A stretch of 64,000 nt of DNA, taken from NCBI RefSeq assembly GCF_000091305.1, contig NC_013929.1, positions 2,418,001 to 2,482,000 on the forward strand, in the 5' to 3' direction. This stretch comes from Streptomyces scabiei 87.22. Its GTDB lineage: Bacteria; Actinomycetota; Actinomycetes; Streptomycetales; Streptomycetaceae. Both the position numbers and the translations under genes were made by a program. Shown one piece after another: positions 47,799 through 57,542 of this stretch. The notes below the pieces were generated by a model. The model was not told where the DNA came from and did not search any database. It saw only the letters and a list, made by a program, of their open reading frames with translations. How positions within the stretch are numbered: the stretch's first letter is position 1; each line of letters starts with the position of its first letter.

Positions 47799-49331
47799 AT
47801 GTCTCACTTGAGTCCCGGCCATCGCGCAACAGCCCGGAAGCCCGACGACGCGTACTTGCGGGAGCTTGGCTACGAGCCGGTGCTGACCCGGCGCATGGGG
47901 CCGTTCGGGAACTTCGCGATCAGCTTCTCCGTCATCAGCGTCTTGTCCGGCTGTATGACCCTGTACGGGTTCGGTCTGAACACCGGCGGCCCGTCCGTGA
48001 TGCTGTGGGGCTGGGTCGTCGTGGGCGCCATGGTGATGTTCATCGGCGCCGGGCTGGCCGAGGTGACTTCCGCCTATCCGACCTCCGGAGCCTTGTATTA
48101 CCAGGCGGAGCAGCTCGGCGGCCGGAAGTGGGGCTGGTACACGGGCTGGCTCAACTTGCTGGGCCTGCTCGGTGCGATCGCCGGCATCGACTACGGGGCC
48201 GCGCTGTTCACGGGCGCCTTCCTCAACCTGCAGTGGGGCTTCGAGCCGACCCCTGGCAAGATCATGGTGATCTTCCTGTGCATCCTCGCCCTGCACCTCG
48301 CGCTGAACCTGTTCGGAGTCCGGCTGGTCAGCATCCTCAACAGCATCAGCGTTTGGTGGCACCTGGCCGGCGTCACAGTGATCGCCGGCGCGCTGGCGTT
48401 TGTGCCCTCCCACCACCAGTCGACAGATTTCGTGTTCGGCGAGTTCGTCAACAACACAGGCTGGTCCAGCCCTTTGTACGTGGCGGTGCTCGGCCTGCTG
48501 CTGGCCCAGTACACCTTCTGCGGCTACGACGCTTCCGCGCACCTGTCAGAAGAGACCACGGACGCCCAGGTGTCTGCTTCCCGGGGGATCATCCACGCGA
48601 TCGGCTGGTCGTGGCTGGCCGGGTTCGTGCTGCTGGCCGGGCTCACCTTCGCGATCCAGGACTATGCGGGCACCGTGGGCACAGCGACGGGGGTACCGCC
48701 AGCACAGATCTTCCTCGACGCCCTGGGCATGGCGGGGGCGAAGGCGCTGCTCCTGGTCGTGATAGTCGCCCAGCTGTTCTGCGGCAACGCAGAGACCGCG
48801 GCGGCCAGCCGGATGGTGTTCGCATTCTCTCGGGACGGAGCGCTCCCAGGCTCTCAACTGTGGCGGCAGGTGGATCGTCGTACCGGCACCCCGCGCAAGG
48901 CGGTGCTGCTGTCCGTGGTGTGCGCCGCGGTGCTGGCGCTGCCGAGTCTGTACAGCCCGGTCGCGTACGCGGCGATCACCAGCATCAACGTCATAGGCAT
49001 CACCCCGGCGTACGCGATCCCGATCTTCCTGCGGGTCAAGAACCGGCACCGGTTCAAGCCCGGCCCGTGGAACCTGGGCAGCTGGGGCGTGATCGTGGGC
49101 ACAATCGCCGTCATCTGGGTGGTGTTCGTGACCGTCCTGTTCTGTCTGCCCCAGACCCGCCCCGAGGGCGGCGCTCTCGCCACGGTCGACACGTTCAACT
49201 ACGCGCCGGTGGCTCTGCTCGTCGTGCTCGCGCTGGCATGGGGGTGGTGGCACAAGCAGGGCAGCACGTACGAGGTGCCGGCCCAGAACTTCGACCGCTC
49301 GACGGGCGAGTACGAAGACGAGGTCGTGTGA
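47799..49331 (+). CDS. APC-superfamily amino acid/amine permease
   Basis: 510 aa, ATG after TTGGAGGATCCCC. About 12 membrane segments are visible, and the N-terminal FSVISVLSGCMTLYGFGL with GAGLAEVTSAYPTSGALYY matches the GABA/choline-type branch of the APC family. It imports an amino acid, GABA or polyamine-like amine. The stop overlaps the start of a glutamine-synthetase-like gene (TGATG), suggesting that the imported amine is gamma-glutamylated. Confidence 0.85.
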   Translation: MSHLSPGHRATARKPDDAYLRELGYEPVLTRRMGPFGNFAISFSVISVLSGCMTLYGFGLNTGGPSVMLWGWVVVGAMVMFIGAGLAEVTSAYPTSGALYYQAEQLGGRKWGWYTGWLNLLGLLGAIAGIDYGAALFTGAFLNLQWGFEPTPGKIMVIFLCILALHLALNLFGVRLVSILNSISVWWHLAGVTVIAGALAFVPSHHQSTDFVFGEFVNNTGWSSPLYVAVLGLLLAQYTFCGYDASAHLSEETTDAQVSASRGIIHAIGWSWLAGFVLLAGLTFAIQDYAGTVGTATGVPPAQIFLDALGMAGAKALLLVVIVAQLFCGNAETAAASRMVFAFSRDGALPGSQLWRQVDRRTGTPRKAVLLSVVCAAVLALPSLYSPVAYAAITSINVIGITPAYAIPIFLRVKNRHRFKPGPWNLGSWGVIVGTIAVIWVVFVTVLFCLPQTRPEGGALATVDTFNYAPVALLVVLALAWGWWHKQGSTYEVPAQNFDRSTGEYEDEVV

Positions 49332-50755
49332 TGACCACAACGAGCAACGGCACAGCCCCGCGCCTGGCCGTAGCGGCGGCTGCCGCGTCGGGGGCACGCT
49401 CGGAGAAGGCCCTGTCCTTGAGCGACCTGCGCAACCTCGTAAAGGGCGGCGCGATCGACACCGTGCTGCTGGCCCTTCCCGATCTGCAGGGGAGGCTGAA
49501 AGGAAAACGGTACGACGCCGACCACTTCCTCAAGCGCGTCGCGCATCACGGTGCCGAACTGTGCGCCTACGTCCTAGCCACCGACGCTGAGATGAGCCCG
49601 GCGGACGGCTTCGCACTGACCTCGTGGGACAGCGGCTACCAGGACCTGTCCGTTCAGCCAGCCCTCGGAACCCTGCGTGTGGTGCCGTGGCTGCCGCGCA
49701 CCGCCATCGTCCTCGGCGACGCCGTACACCACGACGGAACCCCCATCGATGTCGCGCCCCGCCAGATCCTCCATCAGCAGCTGACCCGGCTGTCACGGCA
49801 CGGCCTTCAAGCCAAGGCGGGAATCGAGACCGAGTTCACCCTCTACCAGGGCACGTACGCGGAAGCGGAACGGGTCGGGTGCCAGGGTCTGCGGCCCGTG
49901 ACGTTGGAGAATCTTGACTACGCACTCGACCATGCCCCCGCCTGCGACCGGTTCTTCCGCCGCCTGCAGCGGGCACTGGCCGGGGCGGGCATGCCCGTGG
50001 AAGCGATCAAGACCGAGGCCGGCCCCGGCCAGGTTGAGGTGACATTCCCGTACGGACCCGCGCTCACCGCCTGCGACCGGCACCTGCTGTTCAAGCACGC
50101 GGTGCGCACGCTGGGGACGCGCGCCGGACTGGCGCCCACGTTCATGGCGGCACCGGAGACCGGGTGGGCCAACGGCCTACACCTCCACGTCTCGCTGTGG
50201 TCGAAAGCCCTCAGCCAACTCCACGCCCCCGACAACGAATACGAGCTGTCCCAGATGGGACGGCACGCAATCGCGGGACTGCTCGCAGGGCTGCCGGAGC
50301 TGGGCCCGTTTTATGCCCCGAACGTCAACTCCTACAAGCGATTCACGCCCGCCTCGTTCGCGCCGACCATGCTCCATTGGGGCCACGACAACCGTACGTG
50401 CGCTGTCCGCGTCGTCGGTCACGGAGAGGACCTCCATCTGGAGATCCGTGTGCCGGGGGCGGATGCCAACCCCTATTTGGCCCTGTCCGCGGTGCTGGCG
50501 GCGATCGACTACGGCATCGAGCAGCAGCTCGCCCTCGGCCCTGAGGCGGCCGGCAACGCCTACAGCGGAGGCGGCATCCCTGTGCCGCCCACCCTCGCTG
50601 ATGCCCTGGCCGCCTTCCAGGAAAGCGCCCTGGCCCATGGAGCGTTCGGCACCGAGGTGGTCGAGCACTACGCCCATCTCGCCCGCTTGGAACTCGACCA
50701 CCAGCAGCGTCTGGTCACCGATGCCGAGCGCCAGAGGTGGCTGGCCCGGGCCTGA
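49331..50755 (+). CDS. Glutamine synthetase-like gamma-glutamyl-amine ligase
   Basis: 474 aa from the ATG overlapping the permease stop. Conserved GS boxes: AGIETEFTLYQ, GPGQVEVTF, NGLHLHVSLW, NSYKRF, NRTCAVRVVG and RVPGADANPYLALSA. Streptomyces carry GS-like GlnA2/GlnA3/GlnA4 enzymes that attach glutamate to polyamines or ethanolamine for detoxification or use. Coupling to an amine permease favours that role over ammonia assimilation. Which amine is used is not determinable. Confidence 0.85.
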   Translation: MTTTSNGTAPRLAVAAAAASGARSEKALSLSDLRNLVKGGAIDTVLLALPDLQGRLKGKRYDADHFLKRVAHHGAELCAYVLATDAEMSPADGFALTSWDSGYQDLSVQPALGTLRVVPWLPRTAIVLGDAVHHDGTPIDVAPRQILHQQLTRLSRHGLQAKAGIETEFTLYQGTYAEAERVGCQGLRPVTLENLDYALDHAPACDRFFRRLQRALAGAGMPVEAIKTEAGPGQVEVTFPYGPALTACDRHLLFKHAVRTLGTRAGLAPTFMAAPETGWANGLHLHVSLWSKALSQLHAPDNEYELSQMGRHAIAGLLAGLPELGPFYAPNVNSYKRFTPASFAPTMLHWGHDNRTCAVRVVGHGEDLHLEIRVPGADANPYLALSAVLAAIDYGIEQQLALGPEAAGNAYSGGGIPVPPTLADALAAFQESALAHGAFGTEVVEHYAHLARLELDHQQRLVTDAERQRWLARA

Positions 50756-50792
50756 CCGTCAAGGCACCCAGAAGGAAGGACCTGGAACTTCC

Positions 50793-51076
50793 GTGAGTGC
50801 ACGACCGGCGCGCCCGCCGCGTACCTCGAACTCACACCCGCTCAGGTTCGGAGCCCAGAAGGTCGCAGAGGGCAAGAGCACCGATGCGATCGCATCCGAA
50901 CTGGCCATCACCGGGGGACGATCAACGTGCAGATGAAGCACTGCGGTCAGAAGCTCGGGGTAAGCGGTCGGGCCGTCGTCGTCCACGCGTGCTACGTCAC
51001 AGGGCAGCTCAAGCGTCCCGGGAAGGCAGTCTTCCCGGAGACGTTCTCGGCCCCAGAGACCGAGACGTGGCGGTGA
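50793..51076 (+). pseudogene. LuxR-type helix-turn-helix fragment with a frameshift
   Basis: The reading begins VSARPARPP, then gives a LuxR C-terminal domain split by one base near 50919. The first part is FGAQKVAEGKSTDAIASELA and the second, in another frame, TINVQMKHCGQKLGVSGR and a tail ending at 51076. Repaired, it matches the GerE/LuxR HTH. No sensor domain is present, so it is a small regulator broken by a single-base change, or a sequencing error in a G-run. Confidence 0.6.
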
Positions 51077-51216
51077 TCGCCATCGGTACGAGCTCAGACC
51101 GAGTTGTCAGTCCCCCGTGACACACTCCCCATCCCCGCATAACCACCAAGAGCACCCCATCAATCACCTTTTGTGATCGAACTGGGTGGCATGGCCAATG
51201 GAAGGGCGCACCAAAC

Positions 51217-52110
51217 GTGACCGATATGCCCCGCGCACTCCACCAGCTGGTGGAATCGGTGACCGACACCTACACCGTGGTTGCCGAACACTCCCGGCCC
51301 GGCGACATCAGACCATCCCTCTGGGAGATCGACGGACTCTGCGGCGAGCGATGGTTCGCCAAACAGCATGTCGGCCCGAAGCTCCACCGGCGTGAGGTTG
51401 ACGCGTACCGGAAGTGGACGGTCTCCCTGGGTGCCGACCGTGCGCCCGAGCTCATCGCTTCGAACGCGGAGACGCGAACCGTCCTGGTCACTGCAGTGCC
51501 TGGCCGCAGCTTGGACACGCTGCGGTTGCCGGCCGAGCAGGAGCGCAAGGCGTATGAGCAGGCCGGTGAACTCCTGGCCCGGCATCACACCGCGGCGGCG
51601 GACGAGCCGACCACGAAAATGACCGAGGAGGCGTGGGACTCGACGGCTGCGAAGCTACTGGATGAGGCTGCCTCCCACGTGCCGGAGCATGAGATCACGA
51701 TCGTGCGTGCGCTCGTCAAGGAGCCACCGCCGCGTCTGCCGCAGGTGGCGGCGCACGGCGACTACATGCCCAAGAACTGGATGTGGGACGAGGCTGAGCA
51801 ACGGCTTCGGATCATCGACTTTGAGCGAGCGGAACTTCAGCCCGCTGCCCGCCGGGACTTCAGCCGCCTGCGCTACCGGATTCTTCTGCAGCGCCCCGAC
51901 CTCCTTGCCGCTGTCCACCACGGATTCGGCCGCCAGCTCACCGAAGAGGAGCTGGCTGCATGCCAGGCGTACGCGGCCTTGGACGCCCTCGACTCGCTGT
52001 CCTGGGGGATCACACACCACGACATCGGGCTCGTCGACGAGGCCCACACCATGCTGGAGAACCTGCGTCAGGAGAGCGGCGCGCGCATGTGGGGCGGGTG
52101 GGGTTCGTGA
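51217..52110 (+). CDS. APH-family phosphotransferase
   Basis: 297 aa from a GTG. Catalytic loop AHGDYMPKNWMW, Mg-binding IIDFERAEL. The N-lobe has WFAKQHVGPKLHRREV with the ATP-binding Lys. First gene of a coupled run kinase-methyltransferase-kinase (GTGA overlaps). It probably phosphorylates a small-molecule hydroxyl; whether for biosynthesis or resistance is unknown. Confidence 0.85.
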   Translation: MTDMPRALHQLVESVTDTYTVVAEHSRPGDIRPSLWEIDGLCGERWFAKQHVGPKLHRREVDAYRKWTVSLGADRAPELIASNAETRTVLVTAVPGRSLDTLRLPAEQERKAYEQAGELLARHHTAAADEPTTKMTEEAWDSTAAKLLDEAASHVPEHEITIVRALVKEPPPRLPQVAAHGDYMPKNWMWDEAEQRLRIIDFERAELQPAARRDFSRLRYRILLQRPDLLAAVHHGFGRQLTEEELAACQAYAALDALDSLSWGITHHDIGLVDEAHTMLENLRQESGARMWGGWGS

Positions 52111-52907
52111 ACGCCTTTGCCGGAACTGCCTCTTACTACAGGCGCTTCCGCCCCGGCATCCCAGTCGACCTTGCCGTCCTTCTCTCCCACGAGGCGCCCG
52201 CGGCTTCTCCACGGCGTCTGCTGGACATCGGCACCGGCCCAGGGCTCGTTGCCCGCGCGCTCACGCCGCACTTCGACGAGGTGATCGCGGTCGACTCCGA
52301 CCAGGCGATGTGCGCGGAAGCTGATGCAGTGCTCCGTCCCGCGCTCTCCGGCGGTCAGCGGTTGCAGATCCGGCATGCGCTGGCGGAGGACTTCGAACCG
52401 CCGGCGGGATGGCAGCCGCACCTCGTTACCTGTGGCCGTGTCTTTCACTGGCTCGACCGGCCTCGTTTCCTCGACCGACTAGCCGAGTACGTGGACCCCA
52501 GAGGTGCGCTTGCGGTGTTCAGCGATCGCAGCCTGTGGACCGCCGAGAGTGCCTGGCAGCAAACCGCGCGCGCCGTCGTCCAGCAGTTCCTCGGTGAGCA
52601 GCGGCGAGCGGGGGATGGCGTCTTCGGCCCGTCTGGGCCCCGTTACGAAGAAGTGCTGCGCGCTTCCGCCTTCTGCGAGGTCACCACCGCGACCATCCCC
52701 GTCCACCGCGAATGGAGCATCGCCGAAGTCATCGGCTACCTGTACTCGACTTCGTTCGCGGCCTCGCATCTGTTCGGCGACCACCAGGATGCCTTCGAGA
52801 CGGCACTTACCGAGGCCCTGGTCCCCTTCGCGGAAGGCGGGTTCCTCGTGGAGGACAACACATTCACCGTCCTCACCGCGCGCCGCCCCTCTTCCACGGA
52901 CCGGTGA
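52107..52907 (+). CDS. Class I SAM-dependent methyltransferase
   Basis: 266 aa from a GTG in GTGA overlap. The SAM motif I is LLDIGTGPGLVARAL, followed by EVIAVDSDQAM (motif II acidic) and VTCGRVFHWLDRP. This is the Methyltransf_11 small-molecule type; the FHWLD box is often seen in trans-aconitate methyltransferase-like proteins. It lies between two kinases and is probably a tailoring enzyme. Confidence 0.85.
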   Translation: MNAFAGTASYYRRFRPGIPVDLAVLLSHEAPAASPRRLLDIGTGPGLVARALTPHFDEVIAVDSDQAMCAEADAVLRPALSGGQRLQIRHALAEDFEPPAGWQPHLVTCGRVFHWLDRPRFLDRLAEYVDPRGALAVFSDRSLWTAESAWQQTARAVVQQFLGEQRRAGDGVFGPSGPRYEEVLRASAFCEVTTATIPVHREWSIAEVIGYLYSTSFAASHLFGDHQDAFETALTEALVPFAEGGFLVEDNTFTVLTARRPSSTDR

Positions 52908-53959
52908 CGGGGATGAGCGAGTCGGAGTGGAACGCGTCGGTGACAGCTGACGTGCTGGAGGAGCGGTACGGGCTCGTCGTGGACGTGGTCGAGCCGGTGC
53001 ACATGGGCACCGACACGATCAACCGGCGGGTCCTGACCGACGACGGAATACGACTGTTCGTCAAGGAGTACCGGACGAACGCGGACCTGGAGGCAGCCCG
53101 CACCGCATGGGACATGTCGGAGTACTGCCGAGCCGCGCGACTTCCCATCCCCCGCGTCTGGGACGACGAGGACGGCAACCTCATCACGATCGCGCAGGGC
53201 AGCGCCTGGGCCGTGGTCGACGAGGCGCCCGGCCGCGTGACCTCCTCGGCGATGACGGTGCCCCTCGCCCGACATATCGGCACGGTGATGGGACGCATGC
53301 ACCGGGTGCTGGCCGCCTACCCGCTGCCGCAGCGCGTGCAGCAGTCCCGCTGGCGGACAGGCACGGTCGAGGACGCGGTCGCCAAATGCGACACCGCGAT
53401 GGCCACGGCCCTGCAGCAGGGGCATGAAAGTCTCGAGCACCTACGGATCGATCTCGATCAGCGGCGGGAGGACCTAAAGGATCACGTCCACCGGCTACGG
53501 AAGTACCTGCCCGGCACGATGGTGGAGCAGGCACTGCACGCGGACCTCAGCCGCACCAACTTGATCGTCCTCGCTGATGCCGTCACCGGTGTCATCGACT
53601 TCCGGGGCGCAACCGGCATACCGGCCTGGGAGCTGGGCCGGGCCGCGTTCGATCCGCGTACCGTGGCCACCAGTCCGGAATGGGTCGCCTGCGCGCTGGC
53701 GATGGTGAGCGCCTACCACGCAGAGAACCCCAGCCTCCCCCTCGTGGAAGTACGAGCCTGCGCCCGGATCGCATTGCTGTACATGCTGTTCAGCTTCTAC
53801 GGAGCCACCACCGCCGAATACGACCTTCCTCCCGAAGCGGAAGCCGACCTGAAGCAGCACTGGAACGAGCGGCAAACCGCTATCCGCCGCTTGCTGAACA
53901 GCCTTTCCGACCTCGATGACGCGTTCGCCGGCCTCTCCCCGGACGGAGGCTGTTCGTGA
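52904..53959 (+). CDS. APH-family phosphotransferase
   Basis: 351 aa from the GTG at 52904 in GTGA overlap, or the ATG at 52913. The loop reads ALHADLSRTNLIV: the usual HGD is HAD, while the Asp and Asn are kept; the Mg motif is VIDFRGATG. Hydrophobic C-terminal helices follow (IALLYMLFSFYGATT). It is diverged from the other kinase and probably has a different acceptor. Confidence 0.75.
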   Translation: MTGMSESEWNASVTADVLEERYGLVVDVVEPVHMGTDTINRRVLTDDGIRLFVKEYRTNADLEAARTAWDMSEYCRAARLPIPRVWDDEDGNLITIAQGSAWAVVDEAPGRVTSSAMTVPLARHIGTVMGRMHRVLAAYPLPQRVQQSRWRTGTVEDAVAKCDTAMATALQQGHESLEHLRIDLDQRREDLKDHVHRLRKYLPGTMVEQALHADLSRTNLIVLADAVTGVIDFRGATGIPAWELGRAAFDPRTVATSPEWVACALAMVSAYHAENPSLPLVEVRACARIALLYMLFSFYGATTAEYDLPPEAEADLKQHWNERQTAIRRLLNSLSDLDDAFAGLSPDGGCS

Positions 53960-53995
53960 CGAACCAGCAGTCGCGCATCGGCTGGGCCCGGACGA

Positions 53996-54172
53996 GTGCC
54001 GACTCTGCTCGCCGAGCTGCTGCGGCGCCCCACCGGCGAGTCGTACCTGTACTCCCACTGGTGGGGCCAGGGCGACCTCGTCGGCTGGGACAACTTCGCC
54101 ACGCTCCACACTGCTTTGCCCTGCGACAGCACCTGCCACCAGCGACTCCTGTACCGCACGTCCATCCGCTAG
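53996..54172 (+). pseudogene. C-terminal fragment of a TauD/TfdA-type dioxygenase
   Basis: 58 codons (VPTLLAELLRRPTGESYL, then SHWWGQGDLVGWDNFATLHT, ending YRTSIR). The W-x-GDLV-x-WDN and distal His in TLHTALP, and the Arg-rich end, match the last part of TauD/SyrP-like Fe/2-oxoglutarate enzymes. The N-terminal 200 residues with the first His-x-Asp are missing, so it cannot be active. Confidence 0.5.
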
Positions 54173-54466
54173 CGCCGCACTGCCCCTCCGCTCTTTCACG
54201 CGTACATGCAAGCCCTCGCCGAAGCCATAGCCAAGGCCGAGGTCGCGCTTCGGAGCCTTCTGTGAGCCGCCGGGGCGGAAGCTCGGCGTTTCGGCCAAGC
54301 CTCATGCCTCGCACACCTGTTGCTGGAGGCGGGTCGATGCATCGTCCACGCTCCGCCACGCGCTCAATCTCGGGATTTCGAAAGCGACCGAAACACATGT
54401 GTTCGATATCTCGGCCGGCTCGTTGAACCTCACGACCACGCCGAACGACCGTCAAGGGGGACCACG

Positions 54467-56356
54467 TTGACCTCGGCCGATACGCAAGAGCAGCAGAACA
54501 CGGCGCCGCCTCCGCCACCGCCGGCGGACATCGCCTACAGCGGGCAGTACTCCGTCAACCCCCTCGCCGAGGTCTCCTTCCGGCGGATGTGCGCGCAGAT
54601 CCCGGCCGTCCTGGGCCGGATCGCTCGGCTGTCGTGGCGGACCGACCGGCGCGCAGTGCAGCTCCTGCTCGGCTGCCAGGTGGTCACGGGCGTCTCCGCC
54701 GCCGTGCTGCTGGCCGCAACCGCCCGCGCCATGGAGCCCATCCTCGGGGACGGCTCCGCCGGTGAGAGGCTGCGCGGCGCCGTGCCCGCGCTGCTGGTGG
54801 TGGCGCTCGCCGCCGCGATGGGCCGCACCGCGGGGGCGGTGGCCACGTACGCCGAGCGACGGATCACCCCGCTGCTCACGACGGAGACGGACACTGCGCT
54901 GGTGGAGGCTGTGTGCCGGGTTGAGGCCGCAGCGTACGCGGAGGAGGGGTTCTCGGACCGGCACGAGGCAGCCGAAATGGGGGTGATCCGCACCCACGTG
55001 ATGGTCACCGACGCCCAGCGATTCCTGTCCGCGCTGATCCGCATGGTCACCGCTGGCGGCGTGCTGTCGGTGCTGAACCCGCTGATGCTGCCATTGCTAC
55101 TGCTCGCCGTGCTACCTGCCGGTGTCGGCGCCGTCCTGACCGCCCGAGTCGACTACGAGATCCACTACGCCAACGTCGCCGACCGCAACGTGCGCGGCAT
55201 GATGCGCTGGTGGGCGACCACGCCGAAGTACGGCGACGAGGTCCGCGCCAACTCGATGACCGACTACCTCGTCTACTGGTACCGGGCCCTGTCCGACCGA
55301 TGCGACCGGCGCACCCTGGCCGCCGCTCCGAGGACCCTGCGGATCGCCCTGCTCTCCTCGCTGGCCGGCGGTGTCTTCCTCGTCGCGACCTGGGCAGCCC
55401 TCGCATGGCTGGCCGTGACCGGCCGAATCGCACTCGCGGTCGCCGCCACGGCCGTCATCGCCGTCCAGACCACGCTCGCTGCGCTCTCCCAGGTCGTCAT
55501 CAACGGCGCCGCTGTCTTCCACACCAGCCTGTACCTGAGCGACATGCAAGCCTTTCTCGACGACGCCGCCGCCCGCGCCCCCAAGCGCGGCCCCCGCGAA
55601 CTCACCGCGCCGGTCGAGGAGATCCAGCTCGACGAGGTCGTCTACCAGTACCCGGGCAAGGACAAGCCCGCCGTGGACGGTGTCTCCCTCACCTTGGAGC
55701 GCGGCCAGATCCTCGCGATCGTGGGAGCGAACGGCTCGGGGAAGTCCACGCTCACCCGGCTGCTCACCGGGATCTACCTGCCCGACAAGGGCAAGGTCAC
55801 CTGGAACGGCACCGACCTCGCCGCGGTCGACCCCGAGACCGTCTGGCGCTGCACTGGTCTCGTACCGCAGATCTTCGCCCAGTGGCCGCTGCGGGTCCGC
55901 GAGAACGTCACCCTCGGCCAGCCCCGTACCCACGACGACACCCCCGTATGGGAGGCCATCGACGCGGTCGGCCTGCGCGAAGCCGTTGAGGACCTCCCCG
56001 CGGGCCTGGACACCCTGCTGTCCCGCGAGGTCTTCGGCGGCTCGGAGCTCTCCGGCGGCCAGTGGCAGCGCATCGCCTGCTCCAGGGCCTTGTACCGCCG
56101 GCCCGGGCTGCTGATCCTCGACGAGCCCACCTCCCAGATGGACCCGCGCGGCGAGCACCAGATCTTCGAGCAGATCAAGGACATCGCCGCCGACCACGTC
56201 ACCATCGTGGTCACCCACCGCCTGGAGAACACCAAGATCGCCGACCGGATCATCGTGATGGAAAACGGCCGGATCGCCGAACACGGAACGTACGACGAAC
56301 TCGCCCACGGCGGCGGCCTATTCGCCGAACTCCTGGCCCTGTCCACCGACCGCTGA
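54467..56356 (+). CDS. ABC transporter, fused permease and ATPase (exporter)
   Basis: 629 aa from a TTG start at 54467 with AAGGGGG upstream; the longer frame to 54320 is not protein-like. The N-terminal half has about six membrane segments (for example LLGCQVVTGVSAAVLLAAT, MLPLLLLAVLPAGVGAVLTA). The ATPase has Walker A GANGSGKST near 420-428, signature LSGGQ near 528, Walker B LLILDEPTS and the switch His in VTHRL. A half-transporter that works as a dimer, as for lantibiotic and small-molecule exporters. It probably exports the product of the surrounding kinase/methyltransferase genes. Confidence 0.85.
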   Translation: MTSADTQEQQNTAPPPPPPADIAYSGQYSVNPLAEVSFRRMCAQIPAVLGRIARLSWRTDRRAVQLLLGCQVVTGVSAAVLLAATARAMEPILGDGSAGERLRGAVPALLVVALAAAMGRTAGAVATYAERRITPLLTTETDTALVEAVCRVEAAAYAEEGFSDRHEAAEMGVIRTHVMVTDAQRFLSALIRMVTAGGVLSVLNPLMLPLLLLAVLPAGVGAVLTARVDYEIHYANVADRNVRGMMRWWATTPKYGDEVRANSMTDYLVYWYRALSDRCDRRTLAAAPRTLRIALLSSLAGGVFLVATWAALAWLAVTGRIALAVAATAVIAVQTTLAALSQVVINGAAVFHTSLYLSDMQAFLDDAAARAPKRGPRELTAPVEEIQLDEVVYQYPGKDKPAVDGVSLTLERGQILAIVGANGSGKSTLTRLLTGIYLPDKGKVTWNGTDLAAVDPETVWRCTGLVPQIFAQWPLRVRENVTLGQPRTHDDTPVWEAIDAVGLREAVEDLPAGLDTLLSREVFGGSELSGGQWQRIACSRALYRRPGLLILDEPTSQMDPRGEHQIFEQIKDIAADHVTIVVTHRLENTKIADRIIVMENGRIAEHGTYDELAHGGGLFAELLALSTDR

Positions 56357-56433
56357 CCCAACCGCCCTTGTTAGCCCCGTCCCGGCCCGGGGCGCGGCAG
56401 CCTCACTTGCCCGCCGTATGGATGGAGGATTTC

Positions 56434-57045
56434 GTGACCGCACCAGCTGTAACCACGTCCACGGCGGCGCTGCTCGTCAGCAAGGACGGCCGCTACCTGC
56501 TGCATCTGCGAGACGCCAACAAGAACATCTGCGCCGGGCAGTGGTCCCTGCCCGGCGGCCATCCCGAACCCGGCGAGAGTCTCGACGACGCGATCGCCCG
56601 CGAACTACTGGACGAGGCCGGCCTGCACATCCCCAGCCTCGTCCCTCTCGCCGTCATCGAGAACAGCGACGCCGACGACCTGCCCACCAGCCGGATCCAG
56701 GTATAGGTCGGAACGTGGAATGGCGACCCCGCACTGCTGTCCCTCACCGAGGGGATCATGCTGCGCTGGACCGATCCCGAGCAGATTCAGTATCTGACCA
56801 TGGACCCCAAGACCACGGCCGTCATCCGCCACCACCAGGACGGCACACGTCCAGGCGACGGCGCCGTCGGCCAGCTGCCAGTACTCCGGGTGCACAACAC
56901 CGGCACCAGGACAGTCCCGAACGTCATCGGTGTCCACCTGTATCTGGAGCGGGACGGCGAGATCCTGCTCGGGCTGCGGCATCCCGACTCCGCCTACGCG
57001 CCTTTGGAGCAGAACATCATCGTCCACTCCGTGGCCTTCACGTAG
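56434..57045 (+). pseudogene. NUDIX hydrolase interrupted by an in-frame TAG
   Basis: From the GTG at 56434 (GGAGG upstream) a NUDIX domain reads GHPEPGESLDDAIARELLDE, an intact Nudix box. The frame hits TAG at 56704-56706 where a Tyr codon would fit (IQV-stop-VGTWNGD) and then stays open in the same frame to 57045, reaching the start of a second NUDIX-like segment (VIGVHLYLERDGEILLGLRH) that is itself truncated. A point mutation in a two-domain NUDIX protein, plus a deletion at its end, explains this best. Confidence 0.6.
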
Positions 57046-57098
57046 TGGCGGCGCATCGTCGTGGCCCGCTCGGCGAGTCCCCACCGGCAGCTGGCGTG

Positions 57099-57540
57099 GT
57101 GACCGCCTTGGCAGGCCGCAACCTGCACGGCACCGTTCTGGACCGGGCGACCGAGGCGCGGATGCACCGCGGGCTCGGCGAGCTGGCCGCCGCGTTCCGC
57201 CACAGCGCCCGGCCCCGCACACCCCCGCCGACCGCACCTCTCCCTCGGAGACGTTGGAGCGGCAAGATCGCCCTGCTCGACCTCGACCACACCACCACTG
57301 CGGAGGCCGCTAGCGACTCCGTCAAACTCGACCGCTGGTGCCTGCCCGCCGCCCCCGACCGGCAACAGCTGCTGGACGCCTACTGGCAGCAACGCGGGGA
57401 GCCGGCCGACCAGTTGTTCGATCAGCGCCTCGCCGCCTCCACCGCCGGGTCATCGCCTGTCGTACTTGCTGTACTGGCACGGCCATGACCCCGCCCAGCT
57501 CCCCGGGTGCACCACGGCCCTGCGAACCGAACTGGAGTGA
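57099..57540 (+). pseudogene. APH kinase remnant lacking the catalytic loop
   Basis: The hinge region VTALAGRNLHGTVLDR and the Mg-site region WSGKIALLDLDHTTTAEAAS are recognisable. The HGDxxxxN loop between them is gone, and a frameshift near 57450 moves the end into another frame (HRLSYLLYWHGHDPAQLP). It is a third kinase gene of this cluster, now dead. Confidence 0.5.
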
Positions 57541-57542
57541 AC

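Noticed and set aside
54192..54264. Short frame FHAYMQALAEAIAKAEVALR.. before the ABC transporter
   Set aside because: Only about 23 residues with no start or RBS; probably part of decayed DNA.
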